This document shows positions 42,701 through 54,200 of a stretch of 64,000 nucleotides of DNA, piece after piece (the first letter of the stretch is position 1; every line of letters begins with the position of its first letter). Where the stretch lies: contig NC_080720.1 of NCBI RefSeq assembly GCF_019097595.1, forward strand, positions 30,307,352 to 30,371,351, read 5' to 3'. The notes under the pieces were generated by a model. The model was not told where the DNA came from, ran no database searches, and was given only the letters and a program-made list of their open reading frames with translations. A program made the translations under genes and the position numbers. This DNA is from Hemibagrus wyckioides (taxonomy: Eukaryota; Chordata; Actinopteri; Siluriformes; Bagridae).

Positions 42701-43634
42701 TCTTCAGCAGCAAACAGGCGAGTGTCTCACAGCGTGCTGCGGTGGAGCAAACCCTAAAACTATCCCTCTGACTACCACTCTAAGTACCTCACTTACCGCC
42801 TCTCTGACTTCACCTCTGAATACGCCTCTCAGTAGCCCACCGCCCAAACCGAGCAGCCAGCCTTCAGCCGAGCGGCCATATCACTGTCAGGACTGCGGCA
42901 AGTATTTCAGAATCAGCGACATTAAGCGCCACCAGCGAATCCACAGCGGAGAGAGACCGTTCCCTTGTTTCCAGTGCGGTAAGAACTTCCCCACGTCAGG
43001 CGATCTCAAAAGGCACGAGAGGATCCACACGGGCGAGCGGCCATACCACTGTCTGCAGTGCGGCAAGAATTTCTCCGACTCGGGTCACCTTAAGCAGCAC
43101 GAAAGGATGCACACAGGCGACAGGCCTTACCAGTGCCCGCAGTGCGCCAAGCGTTTCTACAGATCAGGCGACCTCAAGAGGCATCTCCGCATCCATAGCG
43201 GCGAACGGCCTTACAAGTGCCCGCAATGTGAAAAGACCTTCTCCGATTCCGGTCACTTGCGAGGCCACCAGCGCATCCACACAGGAGAGCGGCCTCACCG
43301 CTGCACACTGTGCGAGAAGAGTTTCTTCAGGTCGGGAGACCTGAAGCGTCACCACCGGACACACACCGGAGAGAGGCCATACCAGTGCTACCAGTGTGGA
43401 AAGAGCTTCTCCGAATCGGGTCACCTGAAAGAGCACCGGCGGATTCACACTGGAGAAAAACCCTACCACTGCAACCAGTGCGACAAGAGCTTCTCCCGTC
43501 TGGAGCGACTGAAAGGCCACCAGAGCATCCACACGGGCGAGAGGCCATTTCACTGTGCCCAGTGTGGCAAGAACTTCTTCAGATCCGGTGAGCTCAAGAG
43601 GCACCAGAGGATCCATAATGGCGAAAGAGCATGA
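39719..43634 (+). CDS. Nine-finger C2H2 zinc-finger protein, three exons
   Basis: Probable nuclear DNA-binding regulator; I do not recognise an orthologue. Coding exons: 39719-39721 (ATG only), 40388-40550, 42694-43634, total 1,107 bp, 368 codons. Introns are GT-AG and all phases fit. Residues 1-55 read MDYGNKLNQALSSSTKFLPT and continue to an acidic VKVKEEDESVEDFF stretch in which VKVKEEDE looks like a SUMO-site-type motif. A Thr/Ser/Pro-rich linker follows, and then nine tandem C2H2 fingers separated by HTGERPY-type linkers. There is no KRAB, SCAN or BTB domain. The stop TGA is at 43632-43634. The start is the least certain part: exon 2 has no in-frame ATG and a stop just before its acceptor, so an upstream ATG is required. 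Confidence 0.88.
39722..40387 (+). promoter_or_regulatory. Zinc-finger gene intron 1 with three CCAAT boxes and TATA-like site
   Basis: CpG-containing sequence with ATTGG at 39946-39950 and 39979-39983, CCAAT at 40012-40016, and a CATATAATAC TATA-like motif at about 40035-40044. This is the spacing of an NF-Y-driven core promoter, and suggests either a second start inside intron 1 or that the CpG-rich promoter region extends across exon 1. A transcript from here would lack the proposed start codon. Confidence 0.4.
40551..42693 (+). other. Zinc-finger gene intron 2
   Basis: 2.1 kb, AT-rich, without microsatellites or recognisable mobile elements. A motif ATGAGTCGATTCAAACGATT at 40739-40758 resembles sequence near the smarca4 first exon and at about 14640. 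No coding sequence is seen. Confidence 0.6.
42694..43634 (+). CDS. Zinc-finger gene exon 3: finger array
   Basis: Acceptor TTTTATAG, then CTCAACATC, phase 1. After AQHLQQQTGECLTACCGG comes a Thr/Leu/Ser repeat (TTTLSTSLTASLTSPLNT), then nine fingers of the C-X2-C-X12-H-X3-H form. All zinc ligands are present. Helices alternate: fingers 3, 5 and 7 have D/E-SGHL, fingers 4 and 6 RSGDLKRH, and finger 9 RSGELKRH. The last exon holding the whole array is typical of this family. Confidence 0.95.
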
Positions 43635-44076
43635 AATCGCTTCTTAGAGCATTAGGGCCAGGTTTGAAGGTCTCTGATTTTATTCAGGGTGTTTATTTTA
43701 TTTTTGCTTTCCCATTTGTGGCCAATCTAACTGCTTAATCCCCTCGTATTGCAGAATCTGCAGGTTTCTGCTGTGTGAAATGAATTATTCCAGAGGGGCT
43801 CTGTTTGTCAGCAGGGATGGGAATGTTCATATGTACATTTTGGTTGTTGAGAAGGAGGTTTTAGTTTCTATGCCCAAATAATAACAGAGAGGACATTTAC
43901 CTGGCCCGTGATATTCCATCTTAAAAAATGAAATCCAAGCTATAGGGACTTCTACTAGGATGTTTATTCTATTTTTAAATAAACATAAAATACTGTAGAT
44001 CATCTGCATGTTAAAGGTTCCTTGGATTGCTTTCTTAGTGATCCAACCCCTGACCCATTCCAGATCTTCTTTTTTT

Positions 44077-44185
<109 letters not shown>

Positions 44186-45030
44186 AAAATCACTACCTCC
44201 ACATGTCTTTATTTGCAGTTGAGCACCGACAGAAAACGGTCTGTTGAAATGTTCGCTGTTACAGTCTGCTCTAAGGGTTAAAGGAACGATTCAGCAAAAA
44301 ACCTGTTCGCACTTTGATTCCCCTTACCCCAAATGTTACCTGGTGTTGGCTTCTTTAGTTTCTCTCTGGTCTGCAATGTAGCTAAAGGCTGATTTATACT
44401 TGCTGTTAACTGCAGTATGTGCATGCAAGATGGCCAGTGTGCACACCCTTTGGTCATTTTGCGCATCACTTGTCCTCAGAAATCTAAGTGTGACGATACC
44501 GGTATAAATAGTTGAGCGCCATATGACGCTGTCTAGAACTGACTAAACAAATGAATGCCAAATTTGTTAGCTGTCGAATTTTTTAACATCTTAAACCTAC
44601 CGAAAGGTCTGTTTTGAGTATCAGTTTTCTGAATTAGCAAATACATGTAAAAAGTACTGTGATGGTTTTTGATCTGAGATGCAGCTCATGACTAATGACA
44701 TCTGTGTCAGAATGTTTTAAAGCCAGACAGAGCTCACCAATGTGTTAAACACTGCATGTAATCGCTAAATGTTGCAGTGGACACGGACGTTCTGGCTTTT
44801 ACGGGCCATCTATTGGGCACCGCTTTTAATTCTCCAGATGTCCATCAGACACGCAATTAAGAATGTGAACAATGCCATTCATGTCGCACCCATGCATGCA
44901 TGTACACGCAGGGGAAGTGAAGTATATTTTAAGCCTCAAGAAGTAATCTTTCCTGCTCTTTTGTGTAATAATGTTGCTTTCCTTCTCACCACACAAACAT
45001 ACCAGCAACCTTAAATTGCCTCCAAGGTAT

Positions 45031-45074
<44 letters not shown>
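45031..45074. repeat. GT microsatellite in zinc-finger 3' UTR
   Basis: About 21 GT units followed by GCGCGCGTGC, an alternating purine-pyrimidine stretch able to adopt Z-DNA. Confidence 0.9.
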
Positions 45075-45081
<7 letters not shown>

Positions 45082-46649
45082 CATGGGGCCATACAGTGGA
45101 TCTGTGTCTCATAGAAGGTGTGTTCCTTCCTCATGTCCAGGTTTAGGCTCCGGGTTCAAAATGGCCCTGACCAGGAATAAAAGTGGTTACTAAAGAGGAA
45201 TGGCTGATCAATCTGTTTATTTAAAAAAATGGGACTATGTCTTGTACTGCTTTATTTGGACTAAAAAAAATGAAGAGAAAAGATTTTGAGTAAGACTTCT
45301 ATTACTTGTAATCTCCATCACAAAACTAAAGAAGCACACGTCTGACGATGAACACGCCTCGTCTACATTTGGAGGAAAGGTGGGAACACTGTGTGAAGCA
45401 GAATATATTTTGTTTTCTCTGAACTATTCTTTTATTTAGTACATCTTTCTCTCTCTCTCTCTCTCTCTCTCTGCCACACTGATGGATCCCCATATTTCCA
45501 ACTCCGTTACAAAGTATGTATTGTACAGTACAATATTTGTATATTGTAGCAAGGTATAACGTCAAGTGAAAGATCCTGTAGAACTGTATATTAAAAAAAA
45601 AAAAAAAAGATGTGTATGCTTACATTCTTTGTTATTTGCAATATTTTTTTATGTTGCTCTATTTTTTACAAGTGTGTGCTGTATACATTTGTTACGGTGC
45701 AGAGACGGTCAACCCGACATTTGTGATCCGAACACGTACCTGACCCTTACAATGGACTACGGAGTTTTTTTGTTTTGTTTTTTTTCCCCTTTTTCCTTTT
45801 CTGTCTTTGTTGTATCACTGTATGTAAACAGCACACAACGAATTTGTGATTGCTTCACGCCACTGTCGTGGCACTGTATAATGCTACTGTACTCATCATG
45901 TAAACAACACACGGGGGGGGGGGGATAATCCCTTGTTCAACTACAACGCTCTTGAGTCAGTCAGTGTGTTGTTAGATCTGGTATATCTGATAAACAGGGA
46001 ACTGGTGTATATAAGTACACACAGTGTCTCTAGCCTGAAGGTGTACAAGTCTAACAAATTCACTGGTCACTCGGTGTAAGTTGTCACCACTATGTCGGAA
46101 AGTAGTAGGTAACGGGTTAGAGTGTAAGAACGTCTGTTGTGGAAACACAGTTTATGATTCAGTTAATTAGGATATGCACTTTTAGGTAATGTATTAATCA
46201 AATCTTTTACAAATCATATGAATTAGATTTAGTGTCTTAACTACCTTTTTTTTCTCTTGTTAAAACCATGTTTTTTCCCTTTTCTTTCTTTCTTTTTTTT
46301 TTTTTTTTAAATCATATGTATCTATTTAACCATTTATGGGTGTGTTTTAGTTTTATAGGCTTTGATTCAGTCAGAATTATGAAAAAAAATTATCATGAAT
46401 AAACTGAAATGCCCAGTATTTCTAAAAATAAAAAAAAAAAAAGAGTGAAAAGACCAAACATACAAACGGTAGTATTTAATACGTCTTTCTGATTGAATCC
46501 AGGCTGTAGAGTAGGTGTGGGATTTTTTTTTGTTTTTGTTTGTGTTTGTTTTCCTTTCGAACCCTGGGATGCCTTTTCCTTTGCCTGTGCATGAGTGTTT
46601 TCTTTATATGTTAATGTAATTATCTCTTATTTGCACAAAATAAATACAT

Positions 46650-47560
46650 AATCTCTACTGACAGATCTACTTTATATACCTAATATAAAATGTTACTGCA
46701 TTTGTTCTTATTTTTTACATAACACACAAGCACACAAATATATATTTGTGACATACATAATTCTTCCTTGGGGATTAATAAAATGTGGACCGTGCTGTCT
46801 ACCACATCCATCTCCCATTTAAGATGATGTCGGGTAACTGTGAAAGTCAAAGAATATGATGTACCATTCAGAAAGCATTTCTCACACCACCACCAGCAGC
46901 CTGAGCTGTTAATATAAGGCAGGATGGGTCCAGTTTTGGTGAGCCTGTGCTTATTGATACCTCTTTTGGCTGACAAGTGGAACCCAGTGTAGACCTCTAC
47001 TGTTTTAGCCCATCTGCTTCAAGGTTCAACATTCTGTGCCAATTACTATAAACTTCCTGTCTACTTGACCATTCTCTTCTGACCTCCCATCTCCGGAACT
47101 ACCAATCATAGTAATTTTTGGCACTATTTTGTGTGTAAAAATCCCTGTGATGTGATGGGGAATCTTAATGCTATTGCACACGAAGGCATCCTTTTGCAAC
47201 CGAGTTCTTACCATTTTGTGATGATAATTTCGGGGGGAAATGCGTATTTTAAAAGATGTGGTGTCAGGTGTTCACAGTATCGTTTTGATAGATGCTGACC
47301 ACTGCAAACCGGGAACACCACCACAAGAGCTGCAGTTCTGGAGATGCTCTGATCCAGTCGTCTATCTGCCATCACAATTTGGCCCTCGCTCAAATCCTTA
47401 CTCTTGCCAATTTTTCCTACTTCTAACTTCAACTTCAAGGACAAAATGTTCACTTGCTGATTAATATATCCCACTCACCAACAAGTGCTACGATGAGGAA
47501 ATAATCAGCCTTTTTCACGTAAGTGGTCATAATCTTATGCCTGATCGGTGTATCGCATGT
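46650..47560. other. Spacer between zinc-finger gene and marf1
   Basis: 900 bp with no supported gene. Its last third (47285-47552) is a Tc1 remnant. Short frames here are not protein-like. Confidence 0.6.
47285..47552 (-). mobile_element. 5'-truncated Tc1/mariner-like remnant
   Basis: The right end GTCATAATCTTATGCCTGAT, followed by CGGTGTA, is the family TIR; the left TIR is absent. The minus strand keeps [20 protein letters not shown] and DQSISRTAAL, transposase N-terminal pieces. It ends only about 20-200 bp before the proposed marf1 promoter. Confidence 0.7.
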
Positions 47561-47564
47561 TATG

Positions 47565-47739
47565 ACGGTGGGAGAGTTTTTACGACAGTTCCCGACGCGT
47601 TTACGGCAGAGTTTCTAAGGAGACGTCAGTGGATTTAATCCTTTATTACTACTACGCGGTTGGCGCGAGGACTTTTAGGGGGTGTGGGGGGGGTGCGCAC
47701 AGTGTGCGCGCGAGACAGAGAATGGGTGGAAGGTAGAAG
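47565..47739 (+). promoter_or_regulatory. marf1: marf1 promoter and non-coding exon 1, proposed
   Basis: A CpG-rich block (CGACGCGTTTACGG, CGCGGTTGGCGCGAGG, GTGCGCGCGAGA) ends at a donor AAG then GTATGT at 47740. This would be the 5' UTR exon joined to an acceptor near 48243 (TTCTCAAG), upstream of the ATG. Confidence 0.5.
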
Positions 47740-48298
47740 GTATGTTTATAGGTTAGCTAGTAGGCTAACGACATTTAAAAAAAATTAAACAAAATAAGGC
47801 TTAATTACAGTTTTCTCGTTAGCAAGATGTTGTGTTTAACACGTCCTGGTCTACAATAACGTGCTAAAATAGCTAATGGAGTTAGCCTGCTAGCTAGATA
47901 AACAACACAGCAGAGCAGTCTGTGTATCTTGTCGCTTGCTAAGGCCCATACACCTTACAGGCACCGTCTTGTCTTATACACGCTTTATTTATATTTATTT
48001 CTATTTTTTAAAATGTCTTGAATTTCAGTTTGCAGAATGCGGAACTATTTAACGCTAGCTGACATGAATAACGTTACGTGAGAGAGCTAATGTCCTGTTT
48101 TCACCCCCGTCTAATTACCTGCTATATTCTATATAGCCTTTTACCCCCGGCATTTAGTTAGCAATAGGTCTGTGGTGGCAGGTAGTGTGTCGCCTTTTAA
48201 CAAAGGATTATTAATCCAGTTGTGTTCCTGTTCTGTTCTCAAGGCAAGCATGAGAGAGAAGAGTTGTGAAACATCGGTAAGATGTTTGGGAAGGTGGT

Positions 48299-49696
48299 AT
48301 GATGGAAGGTTCGGGAAAGGAAAGGGAAAATTGTAATGGAAGGTCCTTCCCATGGCTCACTCGCACCGACAACAGGTTTTGGAAACTCGCAGACTGCTTC
48401 TCTTCCCCCCAGCAAACTGCCCCGGCTACACAACACCAGGTGAGCTGACCTGACCTGACTGATCAATAGCCATTTGCAGAAGGAGGTCACAATACAGTTG
48501 CTGGTCTAATTGTATTGCAGTGTCATCAATACAGTCTTCACATCAGTGCCAGGGCACTGTTTTCCTCAATGCTGATTGGTTGAATCTGGATAGTTTAGTA
48601 TAAACTTCCACCAGTTTATATGAATGTGTTTGTCATGTTTATAGTGACTATAGTAACTGCCTACAGGGGTATTTTGATAGAAGACGAGCCATAGAAAAGA
48701 ATGAACAGTTGTCGGTGAGGAGACAGAAGGAGTCTTTAGCTCACCTTTGGGTTTTGTTTAACACATTTGACAGAAAATAGGTTTTAATGTTCAGTCATCA
48801 TCTTGTTCCTGGGTAACATTTGAATTGGTCATCATTAGAAATGTATTGATTCCCTGTAAGTCATAGAAAGGTGTGGTGTTATAAAAAGTGCTAGATCATT
48901 CAGAACGACTCCATTCTTGATAAGACTTAGTGTTGAAACGTCTCGTATGTTGTGTTGTGATCCAGTGTATTGCTTATTTGAACCCCTTTGTGTGTGTTTT
49001 TTTCATCTTTAGAACAATTACATGGAAGTCCGTAAGCCAGTGTTGGAGCTGAAAGATGTCCCTCCCCCTCCACTCCACAATGCATCTCAGCAGTCACTTG
49101 CTCTTGCCCCCCAGCCTGTGCCGCCTTCCTGCCAGCTTCCTGCTTCAGACCCTCAACTTAACCAGCAGCCCATTCCTCAGCTGCAGCCTGGTAGCCCTAA
49201 AGTAAGCTTGTGTTCTCACTGTGAATGCAGTCTGCACATCCAGAAGCATTCTGGCTTGCTTGAAGCCAGGGCCCACAGTTTTGGTGATGGGTGTAGCAGT
49301 GCTAATTCTAGCTCTGGTGGTGGCTTTCCTGCACCTTTTTCCTCTGCACAGCTACAGACCCCACAGAGTTTCGGGTTCCGGGTGGCCTCGGTAGCTACGT
49401 CGCAGCCCATGGCAGCTCACACGCACCCTTCCTGCTGCAGGCACCTTCACACTTGTTCCTCTGTCTCAGTGGGGTGTCTGCAGTCAAAACACGTGTCTGG
49501 CACTGCACCCATCCATGGGCCCTGTGTGGCCTTATCTGGATGTTGCCACTGTAGCGAGGAGCGTCGGGCGGAGCAGCACTATCGTTCACACGGTGACGCA
49601 CCCTCCTCTACTCACCTCTGCACTAACCCTTTGTACTTCGAGCACAACACGGTCTGTCAGAAGGGAGCACACTACTGCCATCAGTGTTTAAGAAAG
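48299..49696 (+). CDS. marf1: marf1 exons 1-2: N-terminus
   Basis: Exon 1 begins [20 protein letters not shown] and ends ATQHQ; exon 2 begins [20 protein letters not shown], aligning to YMENKKVAVELKDVPSPL of human MARF1. The rest is Pro/Ser/Cys/His-rich and ends [28 protein letters not shown], close to the conserved LCTNSLHL...CLKGSLYCEDCL segment. The double ATG at 48299-48304 is in frame; either could start translation. Confidence 0.88.
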
Positions 49697-51252
49697 GTTG
49701 GTGCAGTTTAGTGCAGTCCTTCAGCCAATTTATACACGTCAACACTGTGTACACTAGAGGGCAGTGTAGCATAAAATCAGTATTTACAGATAAGGCTAAA
49801 AAGAAAATCATTCATGTTTCACTGTAGGAATAAATAAACAAGACAACATGGGCTTAACTGTTTTGCAAATTGCTTTGAACCAAGTAAGTCCTCATCAAAA
49901 TCATTTCACAACTGTTTATACTTCAGCTTTGGTTAAATTCACAATTCTAGCAATAACAGTTGCGTTGGGACTTTACTGGGATTAAGTTAGAAGAAGAAAG
50001 TAAAGTATGTGATTTTCCAGGTATAAATTGACCATTAGAAGGACAGCTAGAGCTGGTATAAAGTCTCCCCTCTGTGATTTAAAGGAAAAAACATGCTTTT
50101 GGTGTGTTTGAGAAGCTTTCGCTAGTAGTTTGATGTTGATGTGAGTGTTTCGCTTAGCCCACACAGGGTTTGGGAGCTGCTGATTCTGAAAAGGTTTGGC
50201 CGAACATCCCCCCTCCTCAGCCCTGCTCTGCTGCTGTATCTATGTGTAATGGCTGTAGAGTTCCTGGAACCTCCAGTGATGGCATTCTGCACCCCACCAG
50301 CATAGGCAAAATCAACCAGAAATATGGTCAGTGCACACAGAAGCAGTCTTGCTTGAAAGCAGGACACTTTAATTGCATGAGCAACATCCTTTTATTTATT
50401 TATAATTTTTTCGGAAACACACAGACTAGGGATCTTCTGTATCTTCTGTAATGCAATTGCTTTTATATGAACATGGTTTTAAATACATCAGAAGGTGACC
50501 ATGTCCATCATCATACACCAGATTCTGAGGTCGTTTCTTTATGTGGCAGCTTTGATTTCATATGTCTGTGTGTATTAGGATCCATTGAGGGTGGTGGACA
50601 GGAGTCCTTGCCCCCGGTGGGTGTTTTTTGGGACATAGAGAACTGTGCTGTACCCAGTGGCCGTTCAGCTGCCACAGTGGTCCAGAGGTTGCGTGAGCGT
50701 TTCTTCCAGGGACACCGCGAAGCTGAGTTCATCTGTGTATGTGACATCAGCAAGGAGAACAAAGCTGTCATTCAGGAGCTCAACAACTGCCAGGTACATG
50801 GGGACATGCATGAAAACAAGATCATTTAAAACATCATTTGTAAACACTTTGTCCACCATATTCTAATATTTCCCTTTTCTGCAAGTTGTCTTGTAAGCAC
50901 TTGCTTGTAAATGCTGTAAAATGCTTTAGGTTATTGCTTTTGTTTTTAATTTTTATTATTAATTCTGTTAAGGAGACCTGTGGGGGGGCAAGGAATGAAC
51001 ACCTAACTTATGCCTGCAGTCATGTGATTTACCTTAACAGAAACTATCCATGTTCATACACAGTTGAAATTGTCTTTGTGCATGACCAGACACCACCTCA
51101 GAGTTTTCACTGAAGCCACTTTTCTTTATATTTGAAGATTTTAAACAAATGGCTTGTTCAATTCAGAATGTTCTCTGTATATAATTAAAATTTGAACCCC
51201 TATTTAATCCCTGTCCCTCCTCTTCTCTCCCTTTCCCCCTCTATATAGTCAA

Positions 51253-51295
<43 letters not shown>

Positions 51296-54200
51296 ACTGT
51301 TTTCAAAAAGACCTGAAACCACTTTTTTGTGTGTGTATATTGATTTGTTTTGTTTTTTTTTCTGTCTACCCATATCACAGGTCACCGTTGCTCACATTAA
51401 TGCCACAGCCAAAAATGCTGCTGACGACAAACTCCGACAGAGTCTGAGGCGCTTTGCTGAAACACACACCGCTCCTGCTACAGTCATTGTAGTTTCTTGT
51501 GAGTCTGTAATATAAAACAGAAGTAAACTAGTCTATAGTGAGATTAAAAGTTAACAGATTGGGGTGCCACTTTTCCAGTGCTGAAACAGTTCAGGTATTG
51601 ATTATGCCCTCATGAGTTTATTGAGGAATTATGGGGGGGAAGAAAGACGGATCTGATGGTGTTTTGATGCAGAGAGCAGCATTGTGATGTGAATCTTGGG
51701 AGAGGGCAGAGATGCACAAAATTCGAAATAGAAGTGATTTATTCTTTTGTTTTAACAAGGTTTGGATGATCTCAAAGGTATTGGATTGTCTAAGTGTTTA
51801 AATGAATAGCTGTCCATTAGCTGTTAGCGATCTTTTAATACAGTAATAAGATTGTGTGAGCCACTGTCATTTGATTCCTCTTTCACTTGCGTTCTTTGTA
51901 GCCGATGTGAACTTCGCCAGTGAGCTGAGTGACCTGCGTCATCGCCATGGCTTTCAAGTCATTCTGGTGCACAAGACTCAAGTCTCGCCTGCTCTGCTGC
52001 AGCACGCACACCTGCATGTCCTATTTGAGGACTTTGTCTCGGAATTGCCCCCCAGGATGCTGATCAAATCACAGGTATTTGTCATTTCATCTTAATCTTG
52101 GGGCAGGAATATTTAATCAGCTAAACACATCTGCAAAATCTCTTAAGAAGACATCAATTTTTCTTTTATTCAGTGGCCAGATGTTACTCAACCTACAATA
52201 TGCTTATATTATATGCACTTTTTATTAACTCTAGCCTATTCTGGCCTTTTTTTTTTTTTAAACATATGGCTATCTGTACAGGAGTGCAGCCTTGCCCCAA
52301 GCTACAGCCATGACGTGCTACTCCTGACAATGTATTGGATTAATTACAGGCTGTAGGTTGTGTACAATTATCAAGCTTGGATTAGATAAAGGAATCAAAC
52401 CTTTAAACTCAGTATACGTCTCAAAACCAGTAACTACCCCAGTAGATCAGTCCTAGAAAACCCAGAGTGCTCCCTCTTTCTTTGCTCCCTCAGCCCTGTT
52501 TCAACCTCCTCTTTGTGCACAACCTCCCCACGCACCGCGATGCCAAGTCCGTCAGTAGCAGGCTTCAGCGCCTATCCAATAACTGTGGTGGGAAAGTGCT
52601 GGGCGTGACTGGTGGCACCGCTGTGCTCCGATTTGCCAGTGCAGAGGCAGCCGAGCGCGCCCGAAAGCGCATGGAGAACGAGGACGTCTTAGGCAACCGC
52701 ATCACTGTCTCATTTTCCCCTGACGGGCTGCAGGAGGAGGAAGAGGTGGTGGAGCGGTCTCGACCTGCTACCACTTCTTCTTCCTTTTCTAGTGCCCTGT
52801 TCCTCCCAGTGGAGAAGCCGCGGTCACCACGTCGCCCCAGGCGGGCATTACGAGCCTCCCAAAGCGGCAGAGACGCTGGGGTAAATGTTCCAGAAAGACC
52901 CTACAGCCCTAGGAAAGTGGGGCATGCTTCTTCCTGCAGCCCAGTGCTGAAGTCCCTTTCCCAGGTCAGCGGTGTAACGGTGCCTTCTGCCTCCATTCTG
53001 CCTTCAGCCATAAAGATCCTTACACCAAGCCTGCTTTCCAGCTTCATAAAATTCTGGGCCCACGAGTTCAAGGTTCTCCAACATAGATTCCAAAGATTCC
53101 CACATAGTGTTCCTTGCAATTGGACTCATTTTTTTCTTAACGGACTAAAGCCAAATTCAAGCAGTCACCTTGCAAATGAGTTTGTTGGAGAATGTTGACC
53201 GTGTGCCAGAGTTTAACAATTTTGTTTTTTCCCCATTTGCTTATAAACCCAATCCTACCTGCCTACCTACAGCTCCCAGAAGTCTCTTCTCTCTCTGCTG
53301 TTGCCTTGCTACAAAAACCATAACATGGAGGACTGATTTATGTTCATATCACTTATGGATTAAGAAACAGCTCTGCATGAGTTCAGATTTCTTTTCTTTT
53401 TTTTTTTGTCCTTTCCAGTATCATTCATATCTCTTGTTCTTCCACTCATCTTTTAATTTTCTGTCCTTTGCTTTGTAGCTCCATTTAGTTCCATCCATCT
53501 TGCAGAACCTACTATTGCAGGAAATTCTAACTCCTACTCTAGTACTCAAGTTAAATTGATTACCGTATTCCCATTATGCATCGTAATGTTTTTAAAGCTA
53601 TGAAACTTTTTTTAATTCGGGATTTAACTCTCTCTAAATTTGTTTGAATGCTCTAGAGTTCAAATTTCTTGCAACAGGACTAAACCATAGAAGCTACCTT
53701 CCTTAATAAGTAAGTAATATTTACGATTTGTGAGAGATTCACATATTACTTTACTTAAACCCAGGATGCAAGCAGTATGGAGTCTAAGCCCAGGGCAGGT
53801 TTTCCTCTGGAGAAAGTCCGTGCTGCATCTGCGTCTCCTCAGAGCAGCGGCCTCACCGCTCAGCTGCAGCCTGCTAAACCAGCCTTCCCCGCAGAGCTCG
53901 TTCAACGCAGCCGCAGGTACCTTCCACCACTTGTGTAAAAAATGTCATGTTTGGCTTTGATGTTTGTGAAAGCTGCACCATGTGCAGTGTTGCCCTTCTG
54001 TGTTTAGCGTCGGCCCTAATCCCGAACCCGTGATAAAGGTCTTTAAGAGCAAATAGATAGAGGGTTTTTTATATGTAAAAATATCCTTCCCTTAGAACAT
54101 TTAGATCTCCAGAGAAATTGACCCCTACAGAGTTGTCATGGAAACAAATTAAACATTAATATACTTTGCTCTTATTATACTCTGTCAAGTTTTGTTTTTT

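Noticed and set aside
43164..43616. 150-codon minus-strand frame under the finger array
   Set aside because: Antisense shadow of the C2H2 repeats; its periodicity only mirrors the fingers.
52965..53198. Extension of marf1 exon 7 to the end of its open frame
   Set aside because: The extension has no similarity to marf1 and a donor at 52965 joins KSLSQ to a MESK-containing exon as expected.
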